DNA of 64,000 bases, from contig OZ024827.1 of the NCBI GenBank assembly GCA_964016985.1, positions 113,929,411-113,993,410 of the forward strand, written 5' to 3'. Both the position numbers and the translations under genes were made by a program. This document shows, piece by piece, positions 1 to 12,097 of this stretch. The notes under the pieces were generated by a model, which was not told the origin of the DNA, searched no databases, and saw only the letters and a program-made list of their open reading frames with translations. Every line of letters starts with the position of its first letter. Positions within the stretch are counted from its first letter, which is position 1. The DNA is from Anodontia alba (lineage: Eukaryota > Mollusca > Bivalvia > Lucinida > Lucinidae).

Positions 1-1111
1 TGTTTGCTGCATAGCTTCATCAGTTAAAATTGGATCTTCCTTAAACTTGCAGAAGTGGAGGACATGGATATTTTGGAGTTATATCCTCCAGATTAATGAA
101 TATTGTAGACACTGAGTGACCTTTTAGGCACAGGTGAGCGTTAATGACCACCATGGTCCTCTTGTTTATATATGAAGAGTGCGGAGAGCTGAGACAAACA
201 AAAATCACAGTTGAATTCGAAGCTTGATTTTGGATTTTGTGTAACCGCATTTTAACCACAAATATTTTTCATAGATTAAAGCAGAGGCATCCTCTTATTT
301 CACTTTTGGTTGTATATATGCTAAAAAGAAAGACATGTGACTAGCGAGTTCAATGGTGAAAACCTTACTGAAATATTCCAAATACTTACTACATCATTGG
401 TTCTTGTGAAAAATTTAAAAAAATGTTTTAAAAACTTTAATTTGAAAATATTCCAAATACATGTACTTACAACAATGGTTTTTATGAATTTTTTTAAAAA
501 AATGTTTTAAAAAAATTAATTTGAAAATATTCAAAGAATGTATACAGAGAGAAAAGGTCTCTTCCCTTTTTATATGTAAGGGTGCAGTGCTTATACATTT
601 TCATATTTAGTTGGTACAAGTTAATTTTGAGAAATCAAATTTATGTCAAACTAAAATTTAAATTCCATTGTCTGAAGTTATTTTACTGAAGTTTTATGTG
701 TATTTTGTAATGATCTTTAGAATGTAATTATCAAAAATAAATTTGTTCTTGGTAAATTTTTTTCCAACATAGTAACCTGTATCTTGCATTTTTCATATTT
801 AAAAAAAAAATGTTTTTGGAATTTAATTATATTAGTTTTCATAATTTAAAAAAAAATTCTACCTTGAAATTTTAAGTCTTAATATCAATAGTGATAGAAT
901 ACTTACTTTTTTTAAATCAAAATTAGCAGTCTGGAATAAAATGATGAGGATTTAAAATCTAAAAGAATCAATGACATCACTGGATAGTGTATTGTGGGAT
1001 AGCTTTTTTACAAAGTATAAATAGCAATACCAGTTACTAAGACTTTGAATGCATGTAACCTTTGAACATTTAGGAATTTCCAAATGGGGTTTTCAACATA
1101 ATTTTCATTTT
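1..1111. other. AT-rich intergenic DNA, no gene seen
   Basis: No open frame longer than about 70 codons and no recognisable motif is present. The stretch is strongly AT-rich with short poly(A)/poly(T) runs. Confidence 0.6.
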
Positions 1112-1124
1112 ACCAATATCTTTA

Positions 1125-1436
1125 AGCCGGCCTCGGTGGCTCAGTTGGATGCGTCGTCCGACTGGAAACCAGGAGGTCGCGGGTTCAACCCCCGCCGAGG
1201 TCGGCAACATTCTTTCGTGGAGATTGATCATGAAATATTTTCTACGGTCATTCTCTCCCTTCCGCTGATTCAAGAAGGGCAGTTGCCAGTTTCTGGCGAA
1301 AGAATGTGCACAATACTGGTTAACCGCTTAGAGGACTAAGCCTGCCCAGTAAACGTGTGGTTAGGTAAACTGACCGCGCTCGACATGACCCCATTGGGTT
1401 GCCTGGGCCGTAAAACCTCAACACAAACAAAACAAA
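1125..1436 (+). mobile_element. Full-length tRNA-derived SINE with 13-bp target-site duplication
   Basis: A tRNA-like head at about 1129-1204 contains an A box (TGGCTCAGTTGG at 1137) and a B box (GGTTCAACCC at 1182), with acceptor-like ends CCTCGG and CCGAGG that pair. A ~180-bp core and a CAAAACAAAACC-type tail follow. The 13-mer ACCAATATCTTTA occurs perfectly at 1112-1124 and again at 1437-1449, the expected target-site duplication of a reverse-transcribed insertion. The core recurs in truncated form at 22,201-22,376, so this is a family. SINEs are transcribed by RNA polymerase III and mobilised by a partner LINE; no partner is seen here. Confidence 0.88.
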
Positions 1437-1567
1437 ACCAATATCTTTACCGTAATTTGAAATATTCTGAAATTAGGGGATGCATCTGAACATCTTTAAG
1501 CTCACTGCTGTTTTTATTATAACCGTTTTTCAAACAGGGCGTATTAGGTTACGGGGTCTGAAGCCAT

Positions 1568-3027
1568 AAACTTTTTTGTTTCCAGCTAACTCCTCCTACA
1601 GTTTACATCCCATCAGGCTGAATCTTGGTTTATAAATAGACCATGATGTGGAGCAGCACATAATGTTTCGGGGTTACAGTCCACCAAATACTAACAGGGT
1701 TATGCCCGTTTGAAAATTCCTGTAAGCTTTTTGTTTCCAGCTAACTCCTACAGTTTACATCCAATAAAGCTGAAACTTGATTTATACTTAGACCATGATG
1801 TGGAACAGTGCATATTATTTCAAGGTTACAGTCCACCTAATATTAGCAGAGATATGTCCCTTTGAAAATTTCAGTAAACTTTTCATTTCTGACTAAATCC
1901 TCCTACAGTTTACATCGGATCAAGCTGAAACTTGATTAATAGTTAGACCATGATGTGGAACAGTGCATATTTTTTCGAGGTTACAGTCTATCAAATATTA
2001 ACAGAATAATGACCCTTTGAAAATTTCGGTAAATTTTTTCGTTTCTTGCTAGCTCCTCCTACAGTTTACATCTGATCAAGCTGAAGTTTGATTTATAGGT
2101 AGAACATGATGTGATGCAGCGCATGTTGTTTTGAGGCCACACTCCACCAAATATTAACAGAGTTATGTTCCTTGGAATATTTCGGTAAACTTTTTGTTTC
2201 TGGCCAACTCCTCCTACAGTTTACATCGGATCAAGCTGAAACTTGATTTATTGTTAGACCATGATATCGAGCAGCTCATATTTATTCGAGGTTACAGTCA
2301 ACCAAATATCGGCAGAGTTATGATCCTTTGAAATTTTCAGTAAATTTTTCACTTCCCCCGCTAACTCCTCCTACAGTTTACATTTGATCACACTTAAACT
2401 TGATTTATAGTAAGAACATGAAGTGGAGCAGGGCATATTATTTTGAGGTTACAGTCCACCATATATTGGCAGAGCTATGCCCCTTTGAAAATTCTGTAAT
2501 CTTTTCGTTTCTGGCTACCTCCTATAGTTTACACCCGATCAAACTGAAACTTTGCAAATACTTACACTGAGCTTAAACTCGATTTATAATAAGAACATAA
2601 TGTGGAGCAGCACATATTATTTTGAGGTTACAGAACATCAAATATTACCAGAGATATGCCCCATTAAACATTTCCATAAACTTTGCGTTTCTGGCTAGCT
2701 CCTTCTATAGTTTACATCCAATCATGCTGAAAAGTGATTTATTGTTAGACCGTGGTGTGGAGCAGCGCATATTATTAGGAGGTTACAGTACACCAAATAT
2801 TAGCAGAGTTATGCCCCTTTAAAATTCTGTTAATCTTTTGTTCCCAGCTAACTCCCCATATATATAGTTTACATCCAATCAAGCTGAAACTTGATTTGTA
2901 GTTTGACCATGATGTGGAGCAGCACATATTATTTCAAAATTACAGTCCAACAAATAGTAGCAGCATTATGTCCCTTTGAAATTTTTGGTAATTCTTTGGT
3001 TTCCAGCTAACCATTTACAATTTACAC
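1568..3027. repeat. Tandem repeat, ~155-bp period, ~9-10 copies
   Basis: The phrase CTCCTACAGTTTACATC recurs at 1601, 1753, 1908, 2064, 2219, 2376, 2527, 2710 and 2867, with a decayed copy near 3020. Spacing is 151-157 bp apart from one 183-bp interval. Each unit also carries ACCATGATGTGGAGCAG, GGTTACAGTCCACC and a GTTATGCCCCTTTGAAAATT end. Copies have diverged by point changes and small indels, so the array is not young. No coding function is apparent. Confidence 0.85.
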
Positions 3028-5038
3028 AGGCCTGGAGCACAGAACTGCACAGTAGTCCGTATATGTGTTACATCTTATTACTCGCCCAGGGCGTATGATG
3101 CCTCCGCTTGTAGAGCTCTTGTTTGTTTCTAGACACAATAGATAGATATATAATAGAATGGACACAATGACTCCTAAAATGGATGGAATAACAGACGATA
3201 AACGGTAAAAGGCCAGAACTATGTACATTTAAGCACTCTAGATGATTATCCAGATTATTTTTTTTAATTATAATTTCTACACAAAACATATGTTGTTGGT
3301 ACTTATTTGAAGGTTATTGATAGGGTAGTTGTAATGAATACCCACAACTTACAATCCTTTCAGTCCTTTAAGAAATAAGCAACATGTAAGTATTTCATAC
3401 TTGAAAAATAAAAACAAAAAACACACAAAAAAAGCAAAAAAACAAAAACAGTGTGTTATCTGACAATAAATAATGTTACTGTACACAGTACAGGGAAATT
3501 AAATAAAAATGTGGTTAAAAGGGGTTCAGAACCACAGTGATGTGGATCAAATATTCACGATACTGAAACTAGTTACTCTGAATTGTGCAGAATGCACACG
3601 TGGTGTAGCGAAAATGGCATTGCTTTAGTTACATATCAAGAAATATTGAACAAAATGAAAGTACAGATGATATGTATTCTAGAGGCTTATAGAAATTAAG
3701 GAAACCGCCACCATCAGCACTCTCAGTGCTTTGATTTTGAAATAAACTCCTGATTCCCCATGCAAATTGTAATGGCCATGTACCTTTTGATATGTTTCAT
3801 CACATATACCCATAATGATGATACTTTGGGATTTTTTGGGAGAAAATATTTGAGTGAGCAGCATTGGCAGATGCGCCACATTAGGCTACACGGCTGTCTA
3901 TTTTTATATGTACCAAAATTAGAATCTAGTAATATTTGGTATATTCTAAAATTCCAATTCTTGCATCGGTTGTCTGATTTAGAATTAGACCGGCAGGTTT
4001 TTTTTTCTATTCAGCCTCGATACATTCATATTTATACAGCCACCATATATATGTTTCATTATATATCCCCTGTGCCAAGTAAGCCCCGGGCGAGTCATTT
4101 ATATTTCCCCAGCGTGTTTAAGGTGTGAAAAGAAGCTTTCGGGTATCATAGTTAAAGGAAAGGTAGTGGTTGTATTACGATGAAATGAACGATCTTATGT
4201 TTTGTCATTTGTGTATGGTTGCATATATGGACGGCAAGTTGCACAGTACAAAACTTGACAAAGCATACATACTAAAACGGTTTCTCGAATTGGAAAGATG
4301 CTTCAGTGTCGTTCAGAAAACGCGAGTTCTCCAAGTGCAATACAGATTCAGTGCATAGAGTAATAACGTTGCCAAGAACAACAACAGAAAATAGTTGTTT
4401 AATATTTTGGACTTGGTGTATCCTCAGCAAAAAGTGACCCATGCATTTCTTAAAAAAAGATAAATTTCCTTTTTTTTAAACGAAAATAAAAACAAATCTT
4501 GAAAAACATTCTCCGAAATGCTTTAAAAACGTATTTAGAGGCTAAAACTGAACAATTTTCTCGGGGAGATATCCGAAGTCTCTTTCCAGAGGGGGGAATA
4601 CTCCCTCTCGTGCGCTCTTTCTCTCTTGCAGTCTGCACTCGTGAGACGACAGAGGCTTGTTATTGCATTACCACTTTTTCAAAGCCGGCGAGGGCCCTGG
4701 ACCGCTTCATTGCACAGAATCTTTCCTTATCAACCTTTAAATGTTACGACATGACTTTAATAATGTTGATAGAGATGTAGAAACACCAAATTATCTGCAG
4801 ATTATTCCTTACCAGATTTACCGTATATACCTCTAAGTATTCAAACAAATATGCCCTAGCATACAGTAAAGACCAAGATCTGACGCGACAAAATGTAACT
4901 TCTGATCAGGGTCTTCGCTGCTGGCCACGCATCCACACGATTTTCAACACTTAAACATGTAGTAAAAGGCAGGCGTTTAAATTTTAGGACATGTTTTGTA
5001 AATCTGAATATTTAGGATAAATGCCCCACCCCACCAAA
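3028..5038. other. Intergenic, no supported gene
   Basis: Several short open frames exist (for example 3760-4128 and 4499-4780), but none has splice context, composition or repeat-independent support. AT-rich simple sequence lies at about 3400-3450. Confidence 0.5.
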
Positions 5039-5131
5039 AAAAAACAAACAAAAAAAAAAACAAACAAACAAACAAACAACAACAACAAAAAAAAAACAAC
5101 AACAAAAAAAAAAAAAAAAAAAAAAAAAAAA
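5039..5131. repeat. A-rich low-complexity tract
   Basis: Runs of CAAA and CAA grade into about 30 consecutive A residues at 5102-5131. Confidence 0.9.
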
Positions 5132-6350
5132 CACAGAGCGCCTACATGTTTTATGGGTCTAAAATTGGCTGGTTTGAAGAGCAGTGTAGGATGCTAATCG
5201 AACTTTCTGTTTTAGAACAGTTTGATCTAGCGCTGCACTGCTTGCTCAGATTTGATCAAGTTAGTGTAAACGCCATAAAGTAAATTCCGTGTAAAATTTG
5301 CATCAAAATATATGTTCAAGCGTTTTGTAAATCATCGCAAATTCAATGAATTAGATTAGCAGTCTCTGTATATAGGAAGCATGGAATGTTTCCACTAATT
5401 GCAAAATTTTGCGCATACATTCAAAGTATAGGCGTAAAAAAGGTTTATTTACTATAAGTAATGCAGCCCATATTTTACGCGCCATTCTATCGACAGCAGT
5501 CGGATTTTGCAGGCGTGCTGTGCTCTACCAACGTTCCAAATTTCAGGCAAATCAGACGACAAATAAACAAATTATTTTTAAAATTTGGGTGCTCCTTACC
5601 AACTTTGGCCTGCTATTTGAGCATAATCCAGCCTTCACCAATCGGGTTGAAACTGGTGGGAGATGAGAGGCCTGGAGCAACGAATCACTAGGGTCATGTG
5701 CTCAAAAATTCTCAAAAGTTTATATTAACTAATATTTGACCCCTAACAACTGACTAACGGACAGTCTGAATTTTTTGAAAAATCGCATGCGCAATTAACT
5801 AAAGTCCTTGATCATCGTTTGCCAAAAGTTTCATTGAAATCGGCGCTAGTAATCTTTTGTCTATTTTAATCTCATTAAAGTCCTTTTATCTCCACGTGTA
5901 TTGCATGCAGCGCCCTACAATTTAGCCCAGAAATCCACCTTCCTAAGACCCATTAACATTATACAAAAAAAGTAAGAGAAAAGTCCAGGGAGTGCCACAA
6001 TCACAAACCGCAGCCCTTCCCAGACCCCAAGAGGAAGAGGAAACCGACAAATCTAAACAAGCACAAACCGAACAAACGTACGAAAAGCACTAAGATTAGC
6101 TCTCTCTTCCCCAAGCGAGGTAATCGCAATACTAAAAGGACTGAAAAACACAAGAACAAATCACGCCTGTTTGATGCAAAGTGATGGTATTATTTTTTTA
6201 CGCTTTTCCGCACAGAATCCCATAAGGTGCAATGTAAATTTGATAACCCATTTTCACCAGGACCCTTGCCCCCGATTCCGTTGACTATTCTTTACGTTTG
6301 TAGACATTGATGATCTGAGTGTGCATATATTTACAGCACCGTAGGTGCTT
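5132..6350. other. Intergenic, no supported gene
   Basis: Open frames at 5409-5691 overlap in two frames and have no splice sites or recognised domain. No RNA gene is seen. Confidence 0.45.
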
Positions 6351-6360
6351 TCCTTTAGCT

Positions 6361-6890
6361 GATATGGGTGAGTTTACACAAGGATAAAATCGAAGGACTT
6401 TATGACTGATTAAACGGAGTTTACACATCGATAAAATCGAAGAGCTTTATTCAGTTCGTGAGTGATTTGCCGGAGTTTCCACTTCGATAAATCCACAGCT
6501 CGGAAGATATTCAGATGGTGAGTGATTCGCCAGAGTTTACACATCGATAAAATCCATCACGAAAACACGCCTGCATATTATTATCCACTTAAACCCCACT
6601 TTTATATAGTAAAGCCTGGGTTTACAGGGGTATGCATTTTTTTTCTTATTTCTGCTCAAAACATAGAATGTGGGTACCCGTTAGAGCCGCCTTGCCGAGT
6701 TTTTATCTGAAAAGTTCCAATGTTTGGAGGTGAAATTTTTTATATATTTGAATAGGCGTGTTTTCAAAATGGAAGGGACTTTATTCAGTTTGTGAGTGAT
6801 TCCCAGGAGTTTACACATCAATAAAATTGAAGGACTTTGTTTAGTTTGTGAGTGGTTCGCCGGAGTTTACACATCGATAAAATCCACAAA
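6361..6890. repeat. Short tandem repeat (~57 bp) interrupted by a MITE
   Basis: GAGTTTACACATCGATAAAAT-like units recur at about 6370, 6417, 6475, 6533, 6807 and 6863, mostly 56-58 bp apart. Each is followed by GAAGGACTTTATTCAGTT and GTGAGTGATTCGCC. The array is split between 6533 and 6807 by the element at 6561-6765, so the array is older than that insertion. Confidence 0.75.
6561..6765. mobile_element. MITE-like element with 12-bp terminal inverted repeats
   Basis: The ends GAAAACACGCCT (6561-6572) and AGGCGTGTTTTC (6754-6765) are perfect inverted complements, 205 bp apart outer to outer. The element sits inside a tandem array, which gives the pre-insertion state. Its interior (CCCCACTTTTATATAGTAAA, then GTGGGTACCCGTTAGAG) is shared with an element at about 26,458-26,715. 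No coding capacity; it would be non-autonomous. A target-site duplication is not clear. Confidence 0.65.
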
Positions 6891-7451
6891 AATAACAATT
6901 TATTCGTAATAATGCCAACTTTCTCATTAAAATGTTACAAATGTTGCCAAAAAAAAAAGGTGTCCATCTTTTGAGACGGCGAAAAGAAAATAGATCCGAC
7001 GGATTACTGCTCTGGACTTTATTGAAATGTAAAAGTTTTCAAATTGCGTGAAATGTATTTAAAGATGAACAGCTGGAATCATATATATATGACTTATAAA
7101 TACATGATTTCACATCTTACATATTCATTTTATCTAGACAAATGTACATTATGCACAGAAACGGTTTTTTATTTTGTTGTTCGAATCGCTCTATTAATTT
7201 GTTTTCGAGGAGATTTTAATCCTAACCACTCTCTCGGCTAATTCAGCAGTCGACAAATTGGTGACATTTGTCTTATTTTGCCCTTTAAACAGGATTTTAC
7301 ATTTCAAGAAAACCTGTCACAATTAAAAACCTGTTTTCTGGGAAATATAAGAAAAATATTTCAAAATGTTGTCTGTTAAAATGATATCATAGAGCTAGGC
7401 GTTAATTTATTTATCAAACCTCATCACGAGACACCCTGTATTTGGAGTTGC

Positions 7452-7768
7452 AACCAGGTAAGGAACAAACCACTCTGCTCAGCTGCAGAGATGAACTAGA
7501 GTCTTGAAAAACTGGATACATTATACTATCTAAGAAGTGAACATGAAGGGAAGGCGCCGAACAGTGCGGACGCAACAGGCTGATCTGCGCCTTTGATGTT
7601 CGAAAAGGTATAAAACAGGTTCTTATTACCAGGCTCTATTAATGTCTTAATTGCCTATTGCCTCTGCTATTTATTTATTTATTTATCTCGATAAAGCCTG
7701 TCGTTTGGGTTCTGACCAGGTAAGAAACAAACCAGTCTGGTCAGCTACAGAGATAAGCTATAGTCTTA
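7452..7768. repeat. Pair of ~55-bp direct repeats
   Basis: ACCAGGTAAGGAACAAACCA and its continuation at 7452-7506 recur with a few changes at 7714-7768. They may be parts of the SINE whose tRNA head lies just downstream on the minus strand. Confidence 0.6.
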
Positions 7769-7829
7769 TTTTTCTATAAAACAATTCTGTGCATTGCAAT
7801 GTCAGTTAGGTTGAGGAACAATCTCGCCC

Positions 7830-7905
7830 CCATTGTGATTTGAATCCGCGACCTTGTGATACCAGGTTGGGAGCACTAATTGCTCGGCCATGCAGCCACC
7901 TCCAT
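7830..7905 (-). mobile_element. tRNA-derived SINE head, minus strand
   Basis: Read on the minus strand, the stretch has an A-box-like TGGCCGAGCAATTAG (7876-7890) and a B-box-like GGATTCAAATC (7837-7847). They are separated by a long variable region as in leucine or serine tRNAs. The acceptor stem does not pair well, so it is a SINE head or tRNA pseudogene, not a working tRNA. Confidence 0.55.
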
Positions 7906-7984
7906 GCAGTAAATAACTAGAATGTGTTTTCTACATGAAAACAGATGTCGTCCCCCTTTTCGAGTACTGCTTTGTACAGTTCAC

Positions 7985-8800
7985 CAGGGTTATTAATATT
8001 CAAGAATGACACTGAGAAATCACTATTTATAAAGTTGAAAGTGCCGCAACTATTTACAATATTCAAAGGGCCAAACTGGTTTTCAGGTGACAGAACGGAC
8101 ACAAATATATGACCGAAATCACTATTAACAATGTTCCAAGGGCAGTAACAGCAAAGGTAGACAAACAATATGTCGTCAAGTGGTGGTTAACATGTCTGTA
8201 AGTTTTATGAAAATATCTCAGTCTTCAAGTAACCAAGTAGACGTGAATTGATGTAATGACCGTAATCTCTATTTGCACTGTTCAAAGGTAGGTAAACCAT
8301 TGTTATGGTTCTCGTAGTGCTTAACATTTTGTGACGTTTCGTGAAAATATCCCAAAATGTTTTCAAGTTACAGATTGAACAGGAGTATATGACGAAAATC
8401 ACTATCTGCCATGTTGAAATAGCCATGACTTCAAAAGTAGGAAAACCAAAGTTAAGGTTACTTGTTCAGCATGTCGTCTTATGGTGGGTATACATTTCTG
8501 GAAAGTTTCGCGAAATATCTCAACGGTTTTTAAGTTATGGGTGGGACACGATTTTTTGACCAAAATAACTTTTTACATGGTTCAAAGGGCCAAGAATAAA
8601 AGAAAAAACAAAAACAACAACAACAAAAACAAACAAACAAAACAACAACAACAACAAAAAAAAAACACAAAACAAAAAAAACAAAAACAAAAAAAAAACA
8701 ACAACAACAAAAACCAGGTAAATAATAGTTACGGTTCTTATGTTCTGCACGTCATCTCATAGTGGTAAACTAAACATTTCTGTAAGGTTCTTGAAAATAT
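7985..8800. repeat. Decayed tandem repeat (~130-170 bp) with CAA-rich insert
   Basis: The phrases TGTCGTC, AGTGGT, ACATTTCTGTAAG, GAAAATATCTCA and GACCGAAATCACTATT recur at about 8167-8220, 8304-8350, 8470-8525 and 8747-8800. The last interval is widened by a CAA/CAAA-rich tract at about 8603-8717. The array runs into the assembly gap. Confidence 0.6.
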
Positions 8801-9000
8801 NNNNNNNNNNNNNNNNNNNNNNNNNNNNNNNNNNNNNNNNNNNNNNNNNNNNNNNNNNNNNNNNNNNNNNNNNNNNNNNNNNNNNNNNNNNNNNNNNNNN
8901 NNNNNNNNNNNNNNNNNNNNNNNNNNNNNNNNNNNNNNNNNNNNNNNNNNNNNNNNNNNNNNNNNNNNNNNNNNNNNNNNNNNNNNNNNNNNNNNNNNNN
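8801..9000. other. Assembly gap, 200 N
   Basis: Exactly 200 N residues, a conventional scaffold gap of unknown true length. Sequence type changes across it, from the decayed tandem repeat to satellite, so linkage across it is uncertain. Confidence 0.99.
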
Positions 9001-10493
9001 GGGTTGGCGTTTTTAAGCAAAATCATCCAGTGACTTACCGAAAGTCAAAGGATTATAGTTTGGGGTTTCGGTAAGTAAAGATTAACGGGTTAACCTCTTT
9101 GACAAAATGGGCTATCATACGAGGTGGGTTAATCTCTTTGACAAAATGGGCTATCATACGAGGGTATGGCGAGTAAAGGTTTAAGACTTACACATGGAGC
9201 TATTTTACGGGATTATGGTATGTACAAGTTTGAGGGTAAACGTCTTTGATGAAGTGGGTTATCATACGGGGTTATGGCGAGTAAAAGTTTAAGCATTAAA
9301 GTTTGACATCTGGAGTTATCAAAAGGGGTTATGGTGAGTAAAGGTTTAAGGGTTGTCTTATACTTGGAGTTATCAGACGTGGTCACGGTGAGTGATGGTT
9401 GAAGGGTTAACCTCTTTGACAAAGAGGGTTCCCGTAGTTTACGTTTACTAAGCAGAATAATCTAGTGGGTTACATAAGGTTTCCGTCACATGGTTAATGT
9501 GTGGGTTACAGTAAGTAATGGTTTAAGGGTTAACGTCTTATATTTGCAGTTATCATAAGCGGTCACGGTGAGTAAAGGTTTAAGGGTTAACCTTTTTGAC
9601 AGACTGGGCTATCATACGAAGTTATGGTGAGTGATGGTTTAAGGATTAACATCTTACATTTGGGGTTATCATACGGGGTTACATTGAGTAAAGGTTTAAT
9701 TGTTGATCTCTTTGACAAAGTGGGTTACCATGGGTTAACCTTTTTTAAACAAAACCATATAATGGGTTACCGAGAGTTACCGTCACATGGTTTACGTTGG
9801 GGGTTACGGTGAGCAAAAGGTTAAATGGTTAACTTCTTTGACGAACTGGTATGTCATATGGGGTTATGGTGACTAAAGGCTTAAGAATTATCATCTCACA
9901 TCTAGAGTTGTTTCAAGGGGTTATGGTAATTAAAGGTTTAAGAGTAAACCTTTTGACAAACTGGGTTATCATAAGGAGTTATGGTGAGTATTCGTTTAAG
10001 TCTTAATGTCTTACAATTGTAGTTATCAGACGGGGTTACGGTGAGTAAAGGTTGTTTAAGGGCTCATCTTTTTGACAGACTGGGTTATCATACGATGTTA
10101 TGGTGGGTGATGGTTTAAGGGTTTACGTAAATCTTACACTTGGAGGTTTCATACGGGGTTACGGTAAGTAAATGTTAAATGGTAAATCTTTTAGTATGAT
10201 GGCCAACGGGGTAGACACAGTTTCTGGAATCTTGCATTAAAAGAAATGTCAAATGTTTCTCTTGTAAGATGACAAATATTTAACTATTAATATACGTTTA
10301 TTGCAAAATAGATCACCTTCAAGTGCTGTACAACTTTAGCATACAGATAAACGAAGTTTAATAAAGTAGGTTGCCGCATTTTTCAGCAAGATCATTAAGT
10401 AGCCTCACACAGGTTCACGAGAGTTATAGGATTCACTACTGCACTACCAATATATAAACAATGTTTTACAGTCTGACTTACCCATTTCCACTA

Positions 10494-10536
<43 letters not shown>

Positions 10537-11490
10537 AAAAAAGAAGGAAGCTTACTGCTCTTTTTAGCTCTATCATCAAACGGGTTCACGAAAATTAACG
10601 AAGCTTATCAATTTTAGGCATTAGATTACCATCTGAGTTACCCATTTAAATTAATCAAAATTTCTAATGCTGAGAAAGTGTCTGAGAGTAATAAGTGACC
10701 AGATTTTTCAGAAATCTTATGTTATAAAGGAGATTCCGGGGCGTTCACAGGGCTTCAGTTACACTACTGGATAACTTATTTCTGCAATGGGTTCACGCCA
10801 GAATTAACAATTCAGATCATTAAGAACTAGCCATGGTAAAGAAAGCTGTAAGCCTAAAGGTTCATATATTTTTTCTTACAATTCACTAGAGTTACCGCCT
10901 TATTAGCTGAATCATGAAGTGGATTACAAAGGGTTACAGATTTAAACTAATTGGGTACAGGTAAGTAAGGGTCTAAGGGTTAATTTCATACTGCTATGTT
11001 AACCATTTTGAGTTACCAAAGTGGGGTACCGTACGAAACGTATTATAGCGAGATATTGAAATGAGTCACAGAGGGTTGCCCTCCGAGGATTAATGAACTG
11101 GCCTTTGAGAATGTTTAAGGGTTAACGTCTAACTGCTATGTAAAGTATTTCCAGTTACCGAAATGTCTGATCGAAATTAATGTACAGGGTTATGGTGAGT
11201 AAAGGTTTAAATGTTAACATCTAACACCAAAGTGGCTTTTTTTCGCACAATCAGGAAGTGGGTTACCGGTGGTTACCATCCGAGGGTGAGCTTACATGGT
11301 AATGGTGGGTAAAGGTTTAAGAGTCAAAGTTTTACTAAATAATTTACTGTTAGCGGTTCCTTATCGCAACTAACCTACAGGGTCATGGTGAGTAAAGGTT
11401 AAAGGGTTAACTTCTTACACTATAGTGAGTTAGGGTGACGGTTAGGGTTAATCGTAATCCTTACCCCAAAGTGAGTTATAGAAAATTTTC
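9001..11490 (+). repeat. Old, diverged GGGTTA-rich satellite (satA-related)
   Basis: Phrases such as GGTTATGGTGAGTAAAGGTTT, GGGTTAAC and GACAAACTGGGTTATCATAC recur irregularly on the + strand. They match satA (13.2 kb onward) but are much more degenerate, especially at 10,170-10,900. A run of 37 A lies at 10,498-10,534. Near 11,430 the phrase GGTTAGGGTTA is close to the telomeric hexamer. Confidence 0.75.
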
Positions 11491-11540
11491 AAACAAAGGA
11501 ATCTATTTTTAGTTACATCGTTTACTCACGTTAACCCCAT
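11491..11540 (+). repeat. Array-boundary module, copy a
   Basis: AAACAAAGGAATCTATTTTT, then AGTTACATCG and TTTACTCACGTTAACCCC, closes the + oriented satellite. The same module closes the arrays near 22,973, 34,323, 39,194 and 40,433. The last part is an inverted piece of the satellite monomer, so each array ends in a small fold-back. Confidence 0.6.
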
Positions 11541-12097
11541 TCTAAATATTTTGTATGCAAAACTAGATTTCCTCAACTGTTCTAAGCACAAATTTGCACT
11601 TTCCTCTGTGGCATTTCTTTCTTTTGTATCCTATCTTTAAATTATGCATTATGTAGAAAGTCCAAAAGAAATGGATCGTTATGCTGTCAATTTACTGAAA
11701 TTTCAACATAATAAACAGACTTTCCTTTGTGTCTCAAACACCTCCTGTAATTTTCAATTTTGCAAATATTTATTAGTTAATATCTTGGATATGTTCATGT
11801 ACTGGCACATGAAAAAGTAGTCACAGCATTTTGCCTCAGCCATGCAGCTTTAAAAAAAAAAAACATAAAATAATTTTCATCGTTTTGTTATTCAATATAA
11901 TATATTATATTTAAATAAATACAGTGAAAAGTAATTAATAATACAACTTACATAAAAATCCTAATTCCAATTCTCACATATGAAACATCTTTTTATAAAA
12001 ATATCTATTCAAACAATTTCTAGATGTAATCCAGAGCGCAATTGAAAAGGCAAAACTGAAACGTTATATTAACACATTTTCAAACGACATATAAACA
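11541..12097. other. AT-rich spacer, no gene seen
   Basis: Low-complexity AT-rich DNA with no open frame of note and no splice donor. Confidence 0.55.

Noticed and set aside
1049..1339. 96-codon frame over the first SINE
   Set aside because: Lies on the SINE tRNA head and core.
8481..8762. 93-codon Lys/Asn/Gln-rich frame
   Set aside because: Encoded by the CAA/AAA simple-sequence tract.
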